From Janthinobacterium sp. 1_2014MBL_MicDiv (GTDB taxonomy: Bacteria; Pseudomonadota; Gammaproteobacteria; Burkholderiales; Burkholderiaceae_D): a stretch of DNA of 64,000 nt. The DNA is taken from contig NZ_CP011319.1 in assembly GCF_001865675.1 (NCBI RefSeq), positions 186,001 through 250,000 on the forward strand, in the 5' to 3' direction. The notes below the pieces were generated by a model that was given only the letters and a program-made list of their open reading frames with translations, had not been told where the DNA came from and did not search any database. Every line of letters begins with the position of its first letter. The stretch's first letter is position 1. Of the stretch, positions 42,574 through 50,976 are shown in pieces. Both the position numbers and the translations under genes were made by a program.

Positions 42574-43521
42574 TTAATCCGAAATCAACACTGGTTCGGT
42601 ACCTGAGCGGTCATCATACGTCCACGTCGGTAGTCTGATATTTGTGTGAATAAAAACCGCTTCCGTAATGGAAGATATTTCATCTTTGAGTTTTTTGCGC
42701 AGTTTGTCAGAACTCGGTGCTTTCCCGATGGAAGCAAGGTACGCAATATTCACGCATATTCCAATAAGATGCTCTGTTTTTAGATTGGCTACAATTTCAT
42801 TATTCATTGTTACCCGTTCCATTGTCGAGCTCGAGGCCGCGCGCGCGCTAGCCTTCACGCGCGCTTTCAAGGCCAAACGCGCTTCGGCGAATTCATTATA
42901 GGCTCCGACAACGTGGTTTTCATGGGTACGCTTCAGATGCTCCTGAAGTTCTCTCTTAACCGTTGCGTGGTCTAATCCTCTGTTGGCATGACTCTTTCTG
43001 AAACTATTCGACCCGAGGTCGCTTATCCCGATGGCCAAGAGTTCTTCCTCTGGCACTACAGCAAATAAGCCATAGGCTGTGCTGTAAAGCGAATCGCCTT
43101 TGTGTATCAACGACAGGCTGCATACTTCGTACCCAGTCTTACTGGCGATCAAATTAAGGTCATACTTCCATGCATCTTTTTTATCTCCTGGCAAACGCGG
43201 AATCATGTGCACCAATAGTTTGCCGCTTTTAAACGCATTGGAAACTGAAATACGGCCAGGGAGCGTTACCACAATTGTCGGCGCGGGTGGCGGACGCATG
43301 CGGCGCCGTATTTCATCCGCAGCCAACCGCGCAAAAAGGTACTTGTGCTCGACCGGACCTTCAACCATGTCCATGAAATGCTCAAAAGCGGTCACAATCG
43401 CCGGGCTGGATATGTCGCGCAACTCGTTGCGTACTAAGTGCCAAGCATCGAGATGGTCGATCTCTCCGATCCGCAGTACGCGTGCTACGACTACGTTCCT
43501 TGTGACTAAATTTACCGTCAT
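42574..43521 (-). CDS. Hypothetical protein
   Basis: A 315-residue protein; the start at 43521 (MTVNLVTRNVVVARVLRIGE) has GGGGA upstream, whereas the frame runs to 43665 with no site. The middle contains PPPAPTIVVTLPGRISVSNA and the C-terminal half a basic helical stretch (ARLALKARVKASARAASSST). No family recognised. It seems intact and is probably cargo inserted in the prophage relic, as it interrupts the expected integrase-to-late-gene order. Confidence 0.6.
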   Translation of the reverse strand: MTVNLVTRNVVVARVLRIGEIDHLDAWHLVRNELRDISSPAIVTAFEHFMDMVEGPVEHKYLFARLAADEIRRRMRPPPAPTIVVTLPGRISVSNAFKSGKLLVHMIPRLPGDKKDAWKYDLNLIASKTGYEVCSLSLIHKGDSLYSTAYGLFAVVPEEELLAIGISDLGSNSFRKSHANRGLDHATVKRELQEHLKRTHENHVVGAYNEFAEARLALKARVKASARAASSSTMERVTMNNEIVANLKTEHLIGICVNIAYLASIGKAPSSDKLRKKLKDEISSITEAVFIHTNIRLPTWTYDDRSGTEPVLISD

Positions 43522-43803
43522 GTACTTCCCCAAATATTGAGAACGATGTATGTTCGACCATACCGCTTTCGTATACGGGTCACGGGTTTCGTCTAAAGCA
43601 AGTTGTCCGACCAACTGCAATAACGGTTTTGTATTACGATACTGAATCGCTCTTGAGTAACACAAGTAACAATTATCGTAGCCGCGCTACCTTGGGTGAG
43701 AGATTGGTGCAATCAGTTAAGGCTGGCACTACCGAGACACTCAAGGTTGTTGCAAATGAAGTATTGAGTGCCCTGGTAAAGTCTGTCACCCTCCTGTAAT
43801 TCG

Positions 43804-44181
43804 TCACTCCGAAGCTAGGGAAGTCGTCTCCGCCGGTTTCCAAGGTTCTTCGCTGTTCTCCCGAATGATTTCGCGCACTTCCTTTATGTGATCCGACGCC
43901 AGTTTCGCGGCCCGCTTGGTTCCGCTCTTGCTTTTGTAAAGATGCCCCAGCGTCTTGAGCGTACCCGTGGCACCTGCCTGCTCCTGCTCCGCCTTTTTCT
44001 TCTTCGCCGCCACGTCCTTCCACTTGGCCACTACGCCGGTAATGCCTTCGTCCGGGTCTTTCTCGTCCTCGCGCTCCGCCTCCACTGCTTCCGTCTTCGT
44101 TTCAAACTCCACCCGCGTGGTAAAGCCGTTGCCGCCCAGGCTGTGCGTGACCTTGACGGATAGCCACTCGGGGGCGTTGAT
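43804..44181 (-). pseudogene. C-terminal fragment of phage late-control protein D (gpD)
   Basis: The frame starts abruptly with INAPEWLSVKVTHSLGGNGF, then TTRVEFET, the conserved C-terminal end of P2-like gpD (tail-tip/late control), followed by a charged Lys/Glu-rich tail. A stop codon at 44182-44184 and the opposite-strand terminase fragment starting at the same point show that the 5' two thirds were deleted. Confidence 0.8.
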
Positions 44182-44183
44182 TC

Positions 44184-44447
44184 AAGACGCGCATGGTCTT
44201 GATAGCCAAAAACATCATCCGCAAGGGCAGGCTGGAATTTGACGCCGGCTGGACGGACATCGCGCAGTCCTTCATGGCCATCCACAAGACCCTGACCCCC
44301 AGCGGGCGTAATGTCACTTACGTGGCAGGGCGCACCGATGAAACCGGCTACGCCGACCTGGCGTGGGCCTGCATGTACGCCCTCGACCACGAGCCATTCG
44401 AGGGCGCCACCGAAAACAACCAATCTCTCATGGAGATTTATTCTTGA
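44184..44447 (+). pseudogene. C-terminal fragment of phage terminase large subunit (gpP)
   Basis: FKTRMVLIAKNIIRKGRLEF, then DAGWTDIAQSFMAIHKTL and TDETGYADLAWACMYALDHE, is the C-terminal nuclease end of P2-family terminase ATPase subunits. Everything upstream, including the ATPase, is lost at the junction with gpD at about 44182. The stop overlaps the TTG start of the portal gene, the normal P-Q arrangement. Confidence 0.85.
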
Positions 44448-44557
44448 GTAAAGCACGACACTTGCGCGCGTGCGGCCGCTAGGCCAGCTCCGTCCCAGCT
44501 TTCTCTGCCACGGCGCCGGCCGCCGACGGCATCGAGGCGTTTTCCTTCGGCGCCCCC

Positions 44558-45508
44558 ATGCCAGTACTCGAGCACGCCGACATTCTCGACTGCTTCGAAT
44601 ACTGGAAGAATGGCCGCTGGTACGAGCCGCCCGTCAACCTGGCCGGCCTGGCCAAGTCCTTCAATGCCGGCGTGCATCACTCCAACGCGATCCACTTCAA
44701 GGCCAATGTGCTGGCGTTCACGCTGATGCCCAGCAAATACCTGTCGTGCGACGCCTTTAAACGCCTGGCGCTCGACTTCCTGACGTTTGGCAACTGCTAT
44801 CTGGAAGACCGGCCCAGCCGCAGCGGGCGCCCGCTGACGTTCGCGCACGCGCTGGCCAAGTACATGCGGCGCGGCATCGACTGGGACACGTATTTTTTCG
44901 TGACCAATCACGGCACGGCGCACCAGTTCGAAACGGGCCGCGTGTTCCATTTGATGGAACCGGACGTGAATCAGGAGCTGTACGGCGTGCCGCAGTACCT
45001 GAGCGCGCTGCAATCGGCCTGGCTCAACGAGGTGGCCACCCTGTTCCGCCGCAAGTATTACAAGAACGGCTCTCACGCCGGTTTCGTGTTCTACATGACG
45101 GACGCGGCTGCCAACACGCAGGACGTGGACAAACTGCGCCAGGCCATGCGCGACAGCAAGGGGCCGGGCAACTTCCGCAACCTGTTCATGTATGCGCCGA
45201 ACGGCAAGAAGGATGGCATCCAGATTCTGCCCGTGTCGGACGTGGCTGCCAAGGACGAGTTTTTCAACATCAAGAGCGTCACGCGCGACGACCAGCTGGC
45301 CGCCCACCGCGTGCCGCCGCAGCTCATGGGTATCCTGCCGAACAATGCCGGTGGCTTCGGCGCCGTCGAGCCTGCCGCGCGCGTTTTCGCCCGCAATGAG
45401 CTGGTGCCGCTGCAGGCGCAGTTCGAAGCGATCAACGAGTGGGCCGGCGTGGAAGTAGTGCGCTTCGCCCCGTATGACCTGGCCACAGGCGGGGAGGGCG
45501 CGCAATGA
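44558..45508 (+). CDS. P2-like phage portal protein (gpQ), 5' end damaged
   Basis: 316 residues matching PBSX/P2 portal proteins: PMPVLEHADILDCFEYWKNG, DFLTFGNCYLEDRPSR, PDVNQELYGVPQYLSAL, FRRKYYKNGSHAGFVFYMTD and DDQLAAHRVPPQLMGI. The original start is TTG 44444, overlapping the terminase stop; the same frame has an amber TAG at 44480-44482 (codon 13, probably from CAG). Only the part from ATG 44558 can be made, 38 residues short. Without capsid genes it has no known use. Confidence 0.9.
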   Translation: MPVLEHADILDCFEYWKNGRWYEPPVNLAGLAKSFNAGVHHSNAIHFKANVLAFTLMPSKYLSCDAFKRLALDFLTFGNCYLEDRPSRSGRPLTFAHALAKYMRRGIDWDTYFFVTNHGTAHQFETGRVFHLMEPDVNQELYGVPQYLSALQSAWLNEVATLFRRKYYKNGSHAGFVFYMTDAAANTQDVDKLRQAMRDSKGPGNFRNLFMYAPNGKKDGIQILPVSDVAAKDEFFNIKSVTRDDQLAAHRVPPQLMGILPNNAGGFGAVEPAARVFARNELVPLQAQFEAINEWAGVEVVRFAPYDLATGGEGAQ

Positions 45509-45720
45509 GCGATCACGTGGACAACACCGACAAGCTCATCTTTGCCGAAGTGGCGCGCGGCCTGGCCGCCGTGCGCGGACGGCCCGCCCTGGTGTCGCAC
45601 GGCGCCTGCCACTACTGCGACGAGCCGCTGGCGCCCAGCCTGCCGTTCTGCAACGTCGATTGCCGCGACGACTACGAGAAGGAGCAGGCGGCGAAGGCGC
45701 GCGCCGGCCGTCCAGCATGA
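45505..45720 (+). CDS. Phage zinc-finger protein
   Basis: A 71-residue protein overlapping the portal stop by 4 bases (ATGA). HGACHYCDEPLAPSLPFCNVDC gives a four-Cys zinc site, and CRDDYEKEQAAKARAG a DksA/TraR-like tail. Such genes sit next to the portal in many betaproteobacterial P2-like phages. Function unknown. Confidence 0.8.
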   Translation: MSDHVDNTDKLIFAEVARGLAAVRGRPALVSHGACHYCDEPLAPSLPFCNVDCRDDYEKEQAAKARAGRPA

Positions 45721-46346
45721 CCGCCACGCCGCGTTGATCGGCAGGGCGGGGCTGCGACAGCCCAGCCGCGCCAGAGCGCCCCAGCCATCGCACAGGCCGC
45801 CCATGAGGCGGCTTTTTCACGTCCCGATGATTGGTATTGTCATGGAAGCAAGAAAAAGCCCCATTTCGGCCCGGCGCGCGCAGTTGTCCCCCCTCCACAC
45901 CTGCCCGCTATATAGGGGTCTTTTGACTCAAATGTGCGCCATGGCCGAAGGCGCATGAGGACTGGCGCGGCGGGGCGAAGAGGGGGTATGCGATTTGACG
46001 CATTTTGACGCACTTTGTACAGCTTTCTGTGTGCGGCGGATTGCGTGGAAATTTGCCTTGCGATGTCTTCTTCAAGTGCTGAAGGAGGAACACAAAACGT
46101 GATGTTGGCAGCACACTTTTAAATTCATGTACAATAATTGTGCAGTGTGGCGTCAGGAGTAGCGATGAGCCACATCGCTGTGAGAATGCAAAAAACACTA
46201 TTTTTTTAGCGTTTTTGTGCGATTTGTCACAATTTGATGCATCTTTTTTGCGCAGGAGAAGTTTTTTTTTATATACTTTCAGACGTAGCATGCATCGAAG
46301 TGTTGTCCCCATCGATTCGCTCACTCACTAGGACTAGGAGATTAAT
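45721..46346. other. Gene-free stretch in element 2
   Basis: No supported gene in 626 bases. It holds the terminator at 45796, a hairpin AGCGATG-AGCCA-CATCGCT (46161-46179) and, before 46346, the region that must hold the promoter for the 12-codon ORF; a TACAAT box at about 46131 with TTGGCA 19 bases upstream is a weak candidate. Confidence 0.5.
45796..45817 (+). terminator. Intrinsic terminator after the portal/zinc-finger genes
   Basis: GCCGCC-CATGA-GGCGGC followed by TTTTT. It resembles the host terminator after proA. Confidence 0.85.
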
Positions 46347-46385
46347 ATGAAAAATTTACCACAAGAAGGCAAAGGTCTTGCTTAA
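46347..46385 (+). CDS. 12-codon ORF (MKNLPQEGKGLA), possible leader or signal peptide
   Basis: ATG 46347 stands 6 bases after a strong TAGGAG site and reads MKNLPQEGKGLA before TAA. An intrinsic terminator starts 22 bases later, then a membrane-protein gene. The strong ribosome site on so short an ORF suggests translation matters, as in attenuation leaders. It may also be a chance ORF. Confidence 0.4.
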   Translation: MKNLPQEGKGLA

Positions 46386-46407
46386 GATTTGCTACCGTAT
46401 ATGTGGA

Positions 46408-46434
46408 AGACCCAGCTGGATGCTGGGTCTTTTT
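46408..46434 (+). terminator. Intrinsic terminator / attenuator inside the start region of the membrane gene
   Basis: AGACCCAGC-TGGAT-GCTGGGTCT followed by TTTTG. The ATG at 46420 lies in its loop, so the same hairpin could stop transcription and hide a start codon. Confidence 0.75.
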
Positions 46435-47061
46435 GCATTTTGGGACCGATTCTTTTTATGGCTGTTCAGTCCGCGTCGTTTGCTCCTGTTGATGCTGATC
46501 ATGCTGCTACTTTGTTTCGGCGTTTTTGTTGCATTTGATAGAGGATCGTTCGACAACTATCCAGCGCTTAAGGCCCTCAAGCCTGGCATGGCTAAAGAGA
46601 ACTGGTTAATTGCCTTGGGGATTTTAGCGGCTGCGACGGGCTGGATCGTATCTAGTATTGTGACTATCAGAAATTCAGTAAAGCAACATACCATCAATAC
46701 TTTGCTTCAAACTCGCCTGTCCGTTACCTACATGAAGCAGGCAGAGCACGTGAATGACTTTTTGATTGGGCAAGGATACTCTTCCACCAAGCCAGCACCG
46801 ATCACGTTAGTCACAGGAACCCCCGCAAACCTGGTTGCGGTTGACTACATATTGAATTTTCTTGAGTTCTTGGCTGTTGGAATCCGTCATGGAGACCTAC
46901 ACGAAAAAGTTCTTAAAGATTCGATGAGAGGCATTGTCGTAGGATTGGCTAAAACTGTCGAAGAATATCTGGACGACTGCCGTGGTGTGAAGAACGGCAA
47001 GGCGGCACATCCCAGGGTATACGAAAATCTGATCTGGCTACGTGACCGCTGGGATCACTGA
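46420..47061 (+). CDS. Membrane protein, DUF4760-like
   Basis: A 213-residue protein with two N-terminal membrane helices (LLLLMLIMLLLCFGVFVAF and WLIALGILAAATGWIVSSIV) and a cytoplasmic helical domain (MKQAEHVNDFLIG, YILNFLEFLAVGIRHGDLHE), like DUF4760 proteins. The start is uncertain: ATG 46420 keeps a natural-looking N-terminus (FWDRFFLWLFSPRR) but lies in the terminator loop; ATG 46492 is the next choice. It is cargo of the decayed prophage and may act in exclusion or defence. Preceded by the 12-codon ORF and terminator. Confidence 0.65.
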   Translation: MLGLFAFWDRFFLWLFSPRRLLLLMLIMLLLCFGVFVAFDRGSFDNYPALKALKPGMAKENWLIALGILAAATGWIVSSIVTIRNSVKQHTINTLLQTRLSVTYMKQAEHVNDFLIGQGYSSTKPAPITLVTGTPANLVAVDYILNFLEFLAVGIRHGDLHEKVLKDSMRGIVVGLAKTVEEYLDDCRGVKNGKAAHPRVYENLIWLRDRWDH

Positions 47062-47330
47062 CGGATATTGCTCTTCCACGAAGAGCTTAAAACGTGGCGG
47101 GAAAAATCTTTACCGTGACCTTGAAAAGCTATTCTAGCGGGGGTAGGTTGTCGACCTACATGATTAGGCTACCCTCGCATTCTCATTGAGTGCCTATTCA
47201 TGTGATAGGAACTTTCGCCCCACAAACGTAAAATACACCGCATGGATGGCCGCTTGTGCGGCTGCTATAATGTCAGCTTTGCGGAGCAGAAACGGGCCGT
47301 AAGCCCGCATGGTTGTTGAGTTCCTTGTCG

Positions 47331-47377
47331 AGCTTCCCAAGCTTACGACGAGGGTTCGATTCCCTTCACCCGCTCCA
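47331..47377 (+). repeat. tRNA-Gly(CCC) 3' half; right attachment site (attR)
   Basis: 47 bases equal to the last 47 of the complete tRNA (anticodon loop to CCA), beginning with the core AGCTTCCCAAG. Upstream lies element DNA with hairpins CGGGC-CGTAA-GCCCG (47293-47307) and a GTAGGT/ACCTAC stem near 47145. This is the displaced host 3' end; host sequence resumes after it. Confidence 0.92.
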
Positions 47378-47430
47378 TTTTCCTCTGGCGCCTGGCTTTG
47401 TATGGCGCGGCTATTTATTTCTTCACTTCC

Positions 47431-48150
47431 ATGTCCTCTGATACCCCAGCAAACGGCCCGGTGCGGCCGATGATGTACGATCCGACCGAACACCGCATCC
47501 GCAGTTTCGTGACCCGCGCGGGACGGCTGTCCGTGGCGCAGGCGCGCGCGCTTGAGACGCTGGGGCCGCAATTCCTGTTGCCTTTCGCCAAAGAATCCAT
47601 GGATTTCGAGCAGGTCTTCGGCCGCAAGGCGCCTGTCATCCTGGAAATCGGCTTTGGCATGGGCGCGACCACGGCGCATATCGCCAAGGCCATGCCGGAG
47701 AAGGATTTCATCGGCGTCGAGGTGCATACGCCCGGCGTGGGCAGTTTGCTCAAGCTGATCGGCGAAGAGTCGCTGACGAACCTGTGCTTGCTGCAGCACG
47801 ATGCCGTGGAAGTGCTCACGCACATGATTCCCGCCAATTCGCTGGCTGGTATCCACGTCTTCTTCCCCGATCCATGGCACAAGGCGCGTCACAACAAGCG
47901 CCGGCTGATCCAGTCGCCATTCGTCAAGCAATTGACCGATCGCCTGGCGCCGGGCGGCTACCTGCATTGCGCGACCGACTGGGAAGACTACGCGGTGCAG
48001 ATGCTGGAAGTGCTGGGTGCCGAGCCGCAATTGCAGAACAGCGCGGAAGGCTATGCGCCCCAGCCAGCGTATCGTCCGCTGACCAAGTTCGAGAACCGCG
48101 GCTTGAAGCTGGGCCATGGCGTGTGGGACCTGGTGTTCATCAAGAAATAA
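47431..48150 (+). CDS. trmB: tRNA (guanine-N7-)-methyltransferase
   Basis: A 239-residue SAM enzyme that makes m7G46 in tRNA. Motif I LEIGFGMGATTAHIA, then FIGVEVHTPGVGSLL, and the TrmB catalytic segment IHVFFPDPWHKARHNKRRL with the conserved PDPW and Arg/Lys. The N-terminus (MSSDTPANG, then RIRSFVTRAGRLS) fits the family. ATG 47431 is the first family-like start; the frame extends 11 codons upstream towards the tRNA relic. First host gene right of the island. Confidence 0.96.
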   Translation: MSSDTPANGPVRPMMYDPTEHRIRSFVTRAGRLSVAQARALETLGPQFLLPFAKESMDFEQVFGRKAPVILEIGFGMGATTAHIAKAMPEKDFIGVEVHTPGVGSLLKLIGEESLTNLCLLQHDAVEVLTHMIPANSLAGIHVFFPDPWHKARHNKRRLIQSPFVKQLTDRLAPGGYLHCATDWEDYAVQMLEVLGAEPQLQNSAEGYAPQPAYRPLTKFENRGLKLGHGVWDLVFIKK

Positions 48151-48195
48151 ACCGCCGACTGCCGGCCCGGTTACCCGCGCCGTTTGTCCGGGAAT

Positions 48196-48227
48196 CAGCC
48201 TGCTGCGGTGACGTTGCAGGCTGTTTT
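48196..48227 (+). terminator. Intrinsic terminator after trmB
   Basis: CAGCCTGC and GCAGGCTG form an 8-bp stem around 12 bases, followed by TTTTC. Confidence 0.8.
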
Positions 48228-48323
48228 CATTCCTGCGGCGTATATTTCCTGTGCCAACCGTGTGCCGGCTTGGCAAGGCAGGCGAATTCGGGTAGTCTTG
48301 TATTTTTTGCATTGATTGACATT

Positions 48324-49343
48324 ATGACCAAGAAAATACTCGTGACGGGGGCGTCCGGCTTCATCGGTTCGCATACCTGTGTCGAATTGCTGGCCGCGGG
48401 CTTTGACGTGGTCGCAGTGGACAATCTGTGCAACAGCGCGCGCGAAGCGATGACGCGGGTCGAGCGCATTTCCGGCAAGAGCATTCCATTTTATGAAGCA
48501 GACGTGCGCGACCGTGCCGCCATGGCCGCCGTCCTGCGCGAGCATGCGATCGATGCCGTGATCCATTTCGCGGGGCTGAAGGCGGTAGGTGAATCGGTCG
48601 CCCAGCCATTGATGTACATGGACAACAACGTGACGGGCACAGTGGCCCTGCTCGAAGTGCTGGCGGCCGCGAATGTGAAGCGTTTTGTCTTCAGCTCGTC
48701 GGCCACCGTGTATGGCGATCCGGAAGCCTTGCCTATCCTGGAAACGTCGCGCCTGTCCGTGACCAACCCGTATGGACGCTCGAAGCTGATGGTCGAGCAG
48801 ATCCTGGCCGACCTCGTGCATGCCGATGCGCAGTGGCAGGTGGGCGTGCTGCGCTATTTCAACCCGGTGGGGGCGCATGCCAGCGGCCTGATCGGCGAGG
48901 ATCCTGCCGGCATTCCGAACAACCTGATGCCGTTCATCGCGCAGGTGGCCGTCGGCCGCCGCGAGCGCCTGGCCGTCTTCGGCAACGACTACCCGACGCC
49001 GGACGGCACGGGCGTGCGCGATTACATCCACGTGGTCGACCTGGCGCTGGGCCATGTGGCCGCGCTGAACCGCCTGTTTTCCACCGAGGGCGGCTTCACC
49101 GTCAACCTGGGCACGGGCCACGGCTACAGTGTGCTCGATACCGTGCGCGCCTTCGAGGCCGCCAGCGGCCGCGCGGTGCCGTACGACATCGTGCCGCGCC
49201 GCCCTGGCGACATCGCCAGCTGCTACGCCTCGGCCGACAAGGCGCGCGAGCTGCTGGGCTGGCAAGCGCAAAAGAACATCGACGACATGTGCGCCGACCA
49301 CTGGCGCTGGCAACACCAGAATCCGCAGGGCTATGGGGCTTGA
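48324..49343 (+). CDS. galE: UDP-glucose 4-epimerase
   Basis: A 339-residue extended short-chain dehydrogenase that interconverts UDP-glucose and UDP-galactose. NAD-binding GASGFIGSHTCVELL, catalytic Ser/Tyr/Lys in FSSSATVYGDP and NPYGRSKLMVE, and the GalE-specific LRYFNPVGAHASGLIGEDP and DGTGVRDYIHVVDLA. Full length for the family. It is convergent with the rmlBACD operon, so the region serves surface-sugar synthesis. Confidence 0.96.
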   Translation: MTKKILVTGASGFIGSHTCVELLAAGFDVVAVDNLCNSAREAMTRVERISGKSIPFYEADVRDRAAMAAVLREHAIDAVIHFAGLKAVGESVAQPLMYMDNNVTGTVALLEVLAAANVKRFVFSSSATVYGDPEALPILETSRLSVTNPYGRSKLMVEQILADLVHADAQWQVGVLRYFNPVGAHASGLIGEDPAGIPNNLMPFIAQVAVGRRERLAVFGNDYPTPDGTGVRDYIHVVDLALGHVAALNRLFSTEGGFTVNLGTGHGYSVLDTVRAFEAASGRAVPYDIVPRRPGDIASCYASADKARELLGWQAQKNIDDMCADHWRWQHQNPQGYGA

Positions 49344-49455
49344 CGGTGACTGGGCGGCGCGAGCTGGCCGCCTGCGGTTTGTCGACGAAGTGACGGGATG
49401 GGACGATGCTGGCACCGCCGTTCAAATGGAATGGCGGGCAGTCATGCCTGCATTG

Positions 49456-50340
49456 TCAATCCAATATGGAGTCCTGGCACAACCATAGCGCATCTTGCCA
49501 TTGCGGCAAGCCACAGAAGGTGTCGAGCAGGCGTTGCGATGACAGCTGCGAATTGGCAGGACGTTTCGCCGGCGCGGCGTAGTCTTGCGCCAGTATCGCC
49601 CGTAAACGGGGCTTTTTTATGACCGACGGGTGCGCCATGATCGCTTCGGCAAAGCCGAACCATGTGGTTGTCCCCTGTGCCGTCAAATGATACAGGCCCG
49701 AGCGGGCGTCCCACCAGCTGCGCTGGTCGGCAGCGGCCAGCGACTGGGCCACGATGCGGGCCGTGGTATCGGCGATCGTGCGGCTCCAGGTCGGCGCGCC
49801 ATGCTGGTCCGAGACGATGGCCAGTTCTTCGCGCTCCTGTGCCAGGCGGCACATGGTCAACAGGAAGTTTTTGCCATGCGTGCCGTAGACCCAGCTGGTG
49901 CGCAGGATCAGATGGGGAATGCCCGCTGCCTGGATGGCTATTTCCCCCGCCAATTTGCTGCTGCCGTAGACATTGATCGGGCACGCCGGATCGGTTTCTG
50001 TGTAGGGTCCTGCTTTTGAGCCATCGAAGACATAGTCGGTGCTGTAATGTATCAATGCGGCGCCCAGCCTTCCGGCTTCTGCCGCCATCACGCCAGGTGC
50101 TTCGCCATTGACGCGCAGTGCAAGGGCCGGCTCGCTTTCGGCCTGGTCGACCGCGGTGTATGCCGCGGCGTTGACGATCAGGGTCGGCTGGATGCGCCGG
50201 ATCGCATCGCGCACCTGGTCGAGGTCGGCCAGATCCATCTGCTGGCGGTCGAGGGCGATGACTTCTCCCAGGCCTTGCAAGCTACGCTCAAGTTCGTAGC
50301 CGACCTGGCCGGTTTTTCCGGATATGAGAATGCGGCTCAT
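49456..50340 (-). CDS. rfbD: dTDP-4-dehydrorhamnose reductase
   Basis: A 294-residue SDR enzyme making dTDP-L-rhamnose from dTDP-4-keto-L-rhamnose. N-terminal ILISGKTGQVGYELERSLQG binds NAD(P)H; VNAAAYTAVDQAESE and the catalytic pair in INVYGSSKLAGE are typical of RmlD. It is the last gene of the rmlBACD operon, 53 bases after rmlC. Rhamnose goes to O-antigen or exopolysaccharide. Confidence 0.96.
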   Translation of the reverse strand: MSRILISGKTGQVGYELERSLQGLGEVIALDRQQMDLADLDQVRDAIRRIQPTLIVNAAAYTAVDQAESEPALALRVNGEAPGVMAAEAGRLGAALIHYSTDYVFDGSKAGPYTETDPACPINVYGSSKLAGEIAIQAAGIPHLILRTSWVYGTHGKNFLLTMCRLAQEREELAIVSDQHGAPTWSRTIADTTARIVAQSLAAADQRSWWDARSGLYHLTAQGTTTWFGFAEAIMAHPSVIKKPRLRAILAQDYAAPAKRPANSQLSSQRLLDTFCGLPQWQDALWLCQDSILD

Positions 50341-50393
50341 GCAATGTTTTCATTCATGTTGAAACAGCCAGTGGTGCACCGGTGTGCCTGGCG

Positions 50394-50939
50394 TCAGGCG
50401 AATACATCGGCGTCGGCCAGCAAGGTTCCCAGCTTGTCTTTGTTCGACAGCAAGGGCTCGCCATCGAGCGGCCAGTCTATGCCGATTTGCGGATCGTTCC
50501 ACAGGATGCTGCGCTCAAATTCCGGTGCCCAATAGTCCGCCGTCTTGTACTGGAATTCGGCGCTGTCGCTGGTGACAAGATAGCCGTGGGCGAAGCCTTC
50601 CGGTATCCATAACTGGCGCTTGTTGGCAGCGGACAATTCAACACCGACCCATTGACCGAAGCTGGGCGAGCCTTTGCGCAAGTCGACGCTGACGTCGAAT
50701 ACGGCACCGACAGTGCAATGCACGAGCTTGCCCTGCGCCTGCTGGATCTGGTAATGCATGCCGCGCAACACGCCCTTACTGGACCTGGAATGGTTGTCCT
50801 GGACGAATGTACGGTCAATTCCGGTGAGTTCCGTAAAGCGTTTCTGGTTGTAGCTTTCATAGAAAAAGCCACGTTCATCACCGAACACCGTTGGTTCGAT
50901 GATCAGGACATCCGGTATGGCGGTGGAGTGGATTTTCAT
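50394..50939 (-). CDS. rfbC: dTDP-4-dehydrorhamnose 3,5-epimerase
   Basis: A 181-residue cupin epimerase. IEPTVFGDERGFFYESYN, DNHSRSSKGVLRGMHYQI (with the catalytic His), and GKLVHCTVGAVFDVSVDLRK are family hallmarks; the C-terminal Tyr region is also present. Third step of dTDP-rhamnose synthesis. It is 37 bases downstream of rmlA. No clear ribosome site is seen before its ATG. Confidence 0.96.
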   Translation of the reverse strand: MKIHSTAIPDVLIIEPTVFGDERGFFYESYNQKRFTELTGIDRTFVQDNHSRSSKGVLRGMHYQIQQAQGKLVHCTVGAVFDVSVDLRKGSPSFGQWVGVELSAANKRQLWIPEGFAHGYLVTSDSAEFQYKTADYWAPEFERSILWNDPQIGIDWPLDGEPLLSNKDKLGTLLADADVFA

Positions 50940-50976
50940 GGCATTGTTTCAGCTAAGTAATGAACAGATTGGCATG

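Larger units (their letters stand above)
40937..47330. mobile_element. Element 2: decayed P2-like prophage in tRNA-Gly(CCC)
   Basis: Lies between the core in the complete tRNA and the displaced 3' tRNA half at 47331. It holds a broken tyrosine integrase, C-terminal pieces of late-control protein D and terminase large subunit fused back to back, a portal gene with an amber codon and a zinc-finger gene, plus three unrelated cargo genes. All other head, tail, lysis and replication genes are gone. It cannot make particles. Confidence 0.8.

Noticed and set aside
44438..45505. 355-residue ORF opposite the portal gene
   Set aside because: Antisense shadow of a clear portal sequence.
45908..46324. 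138-residue minus-strand ORF in element 2
   Set aside because: Lys/Ser-rich random-looking product across an AT-rich gap; no ribosome site or family.
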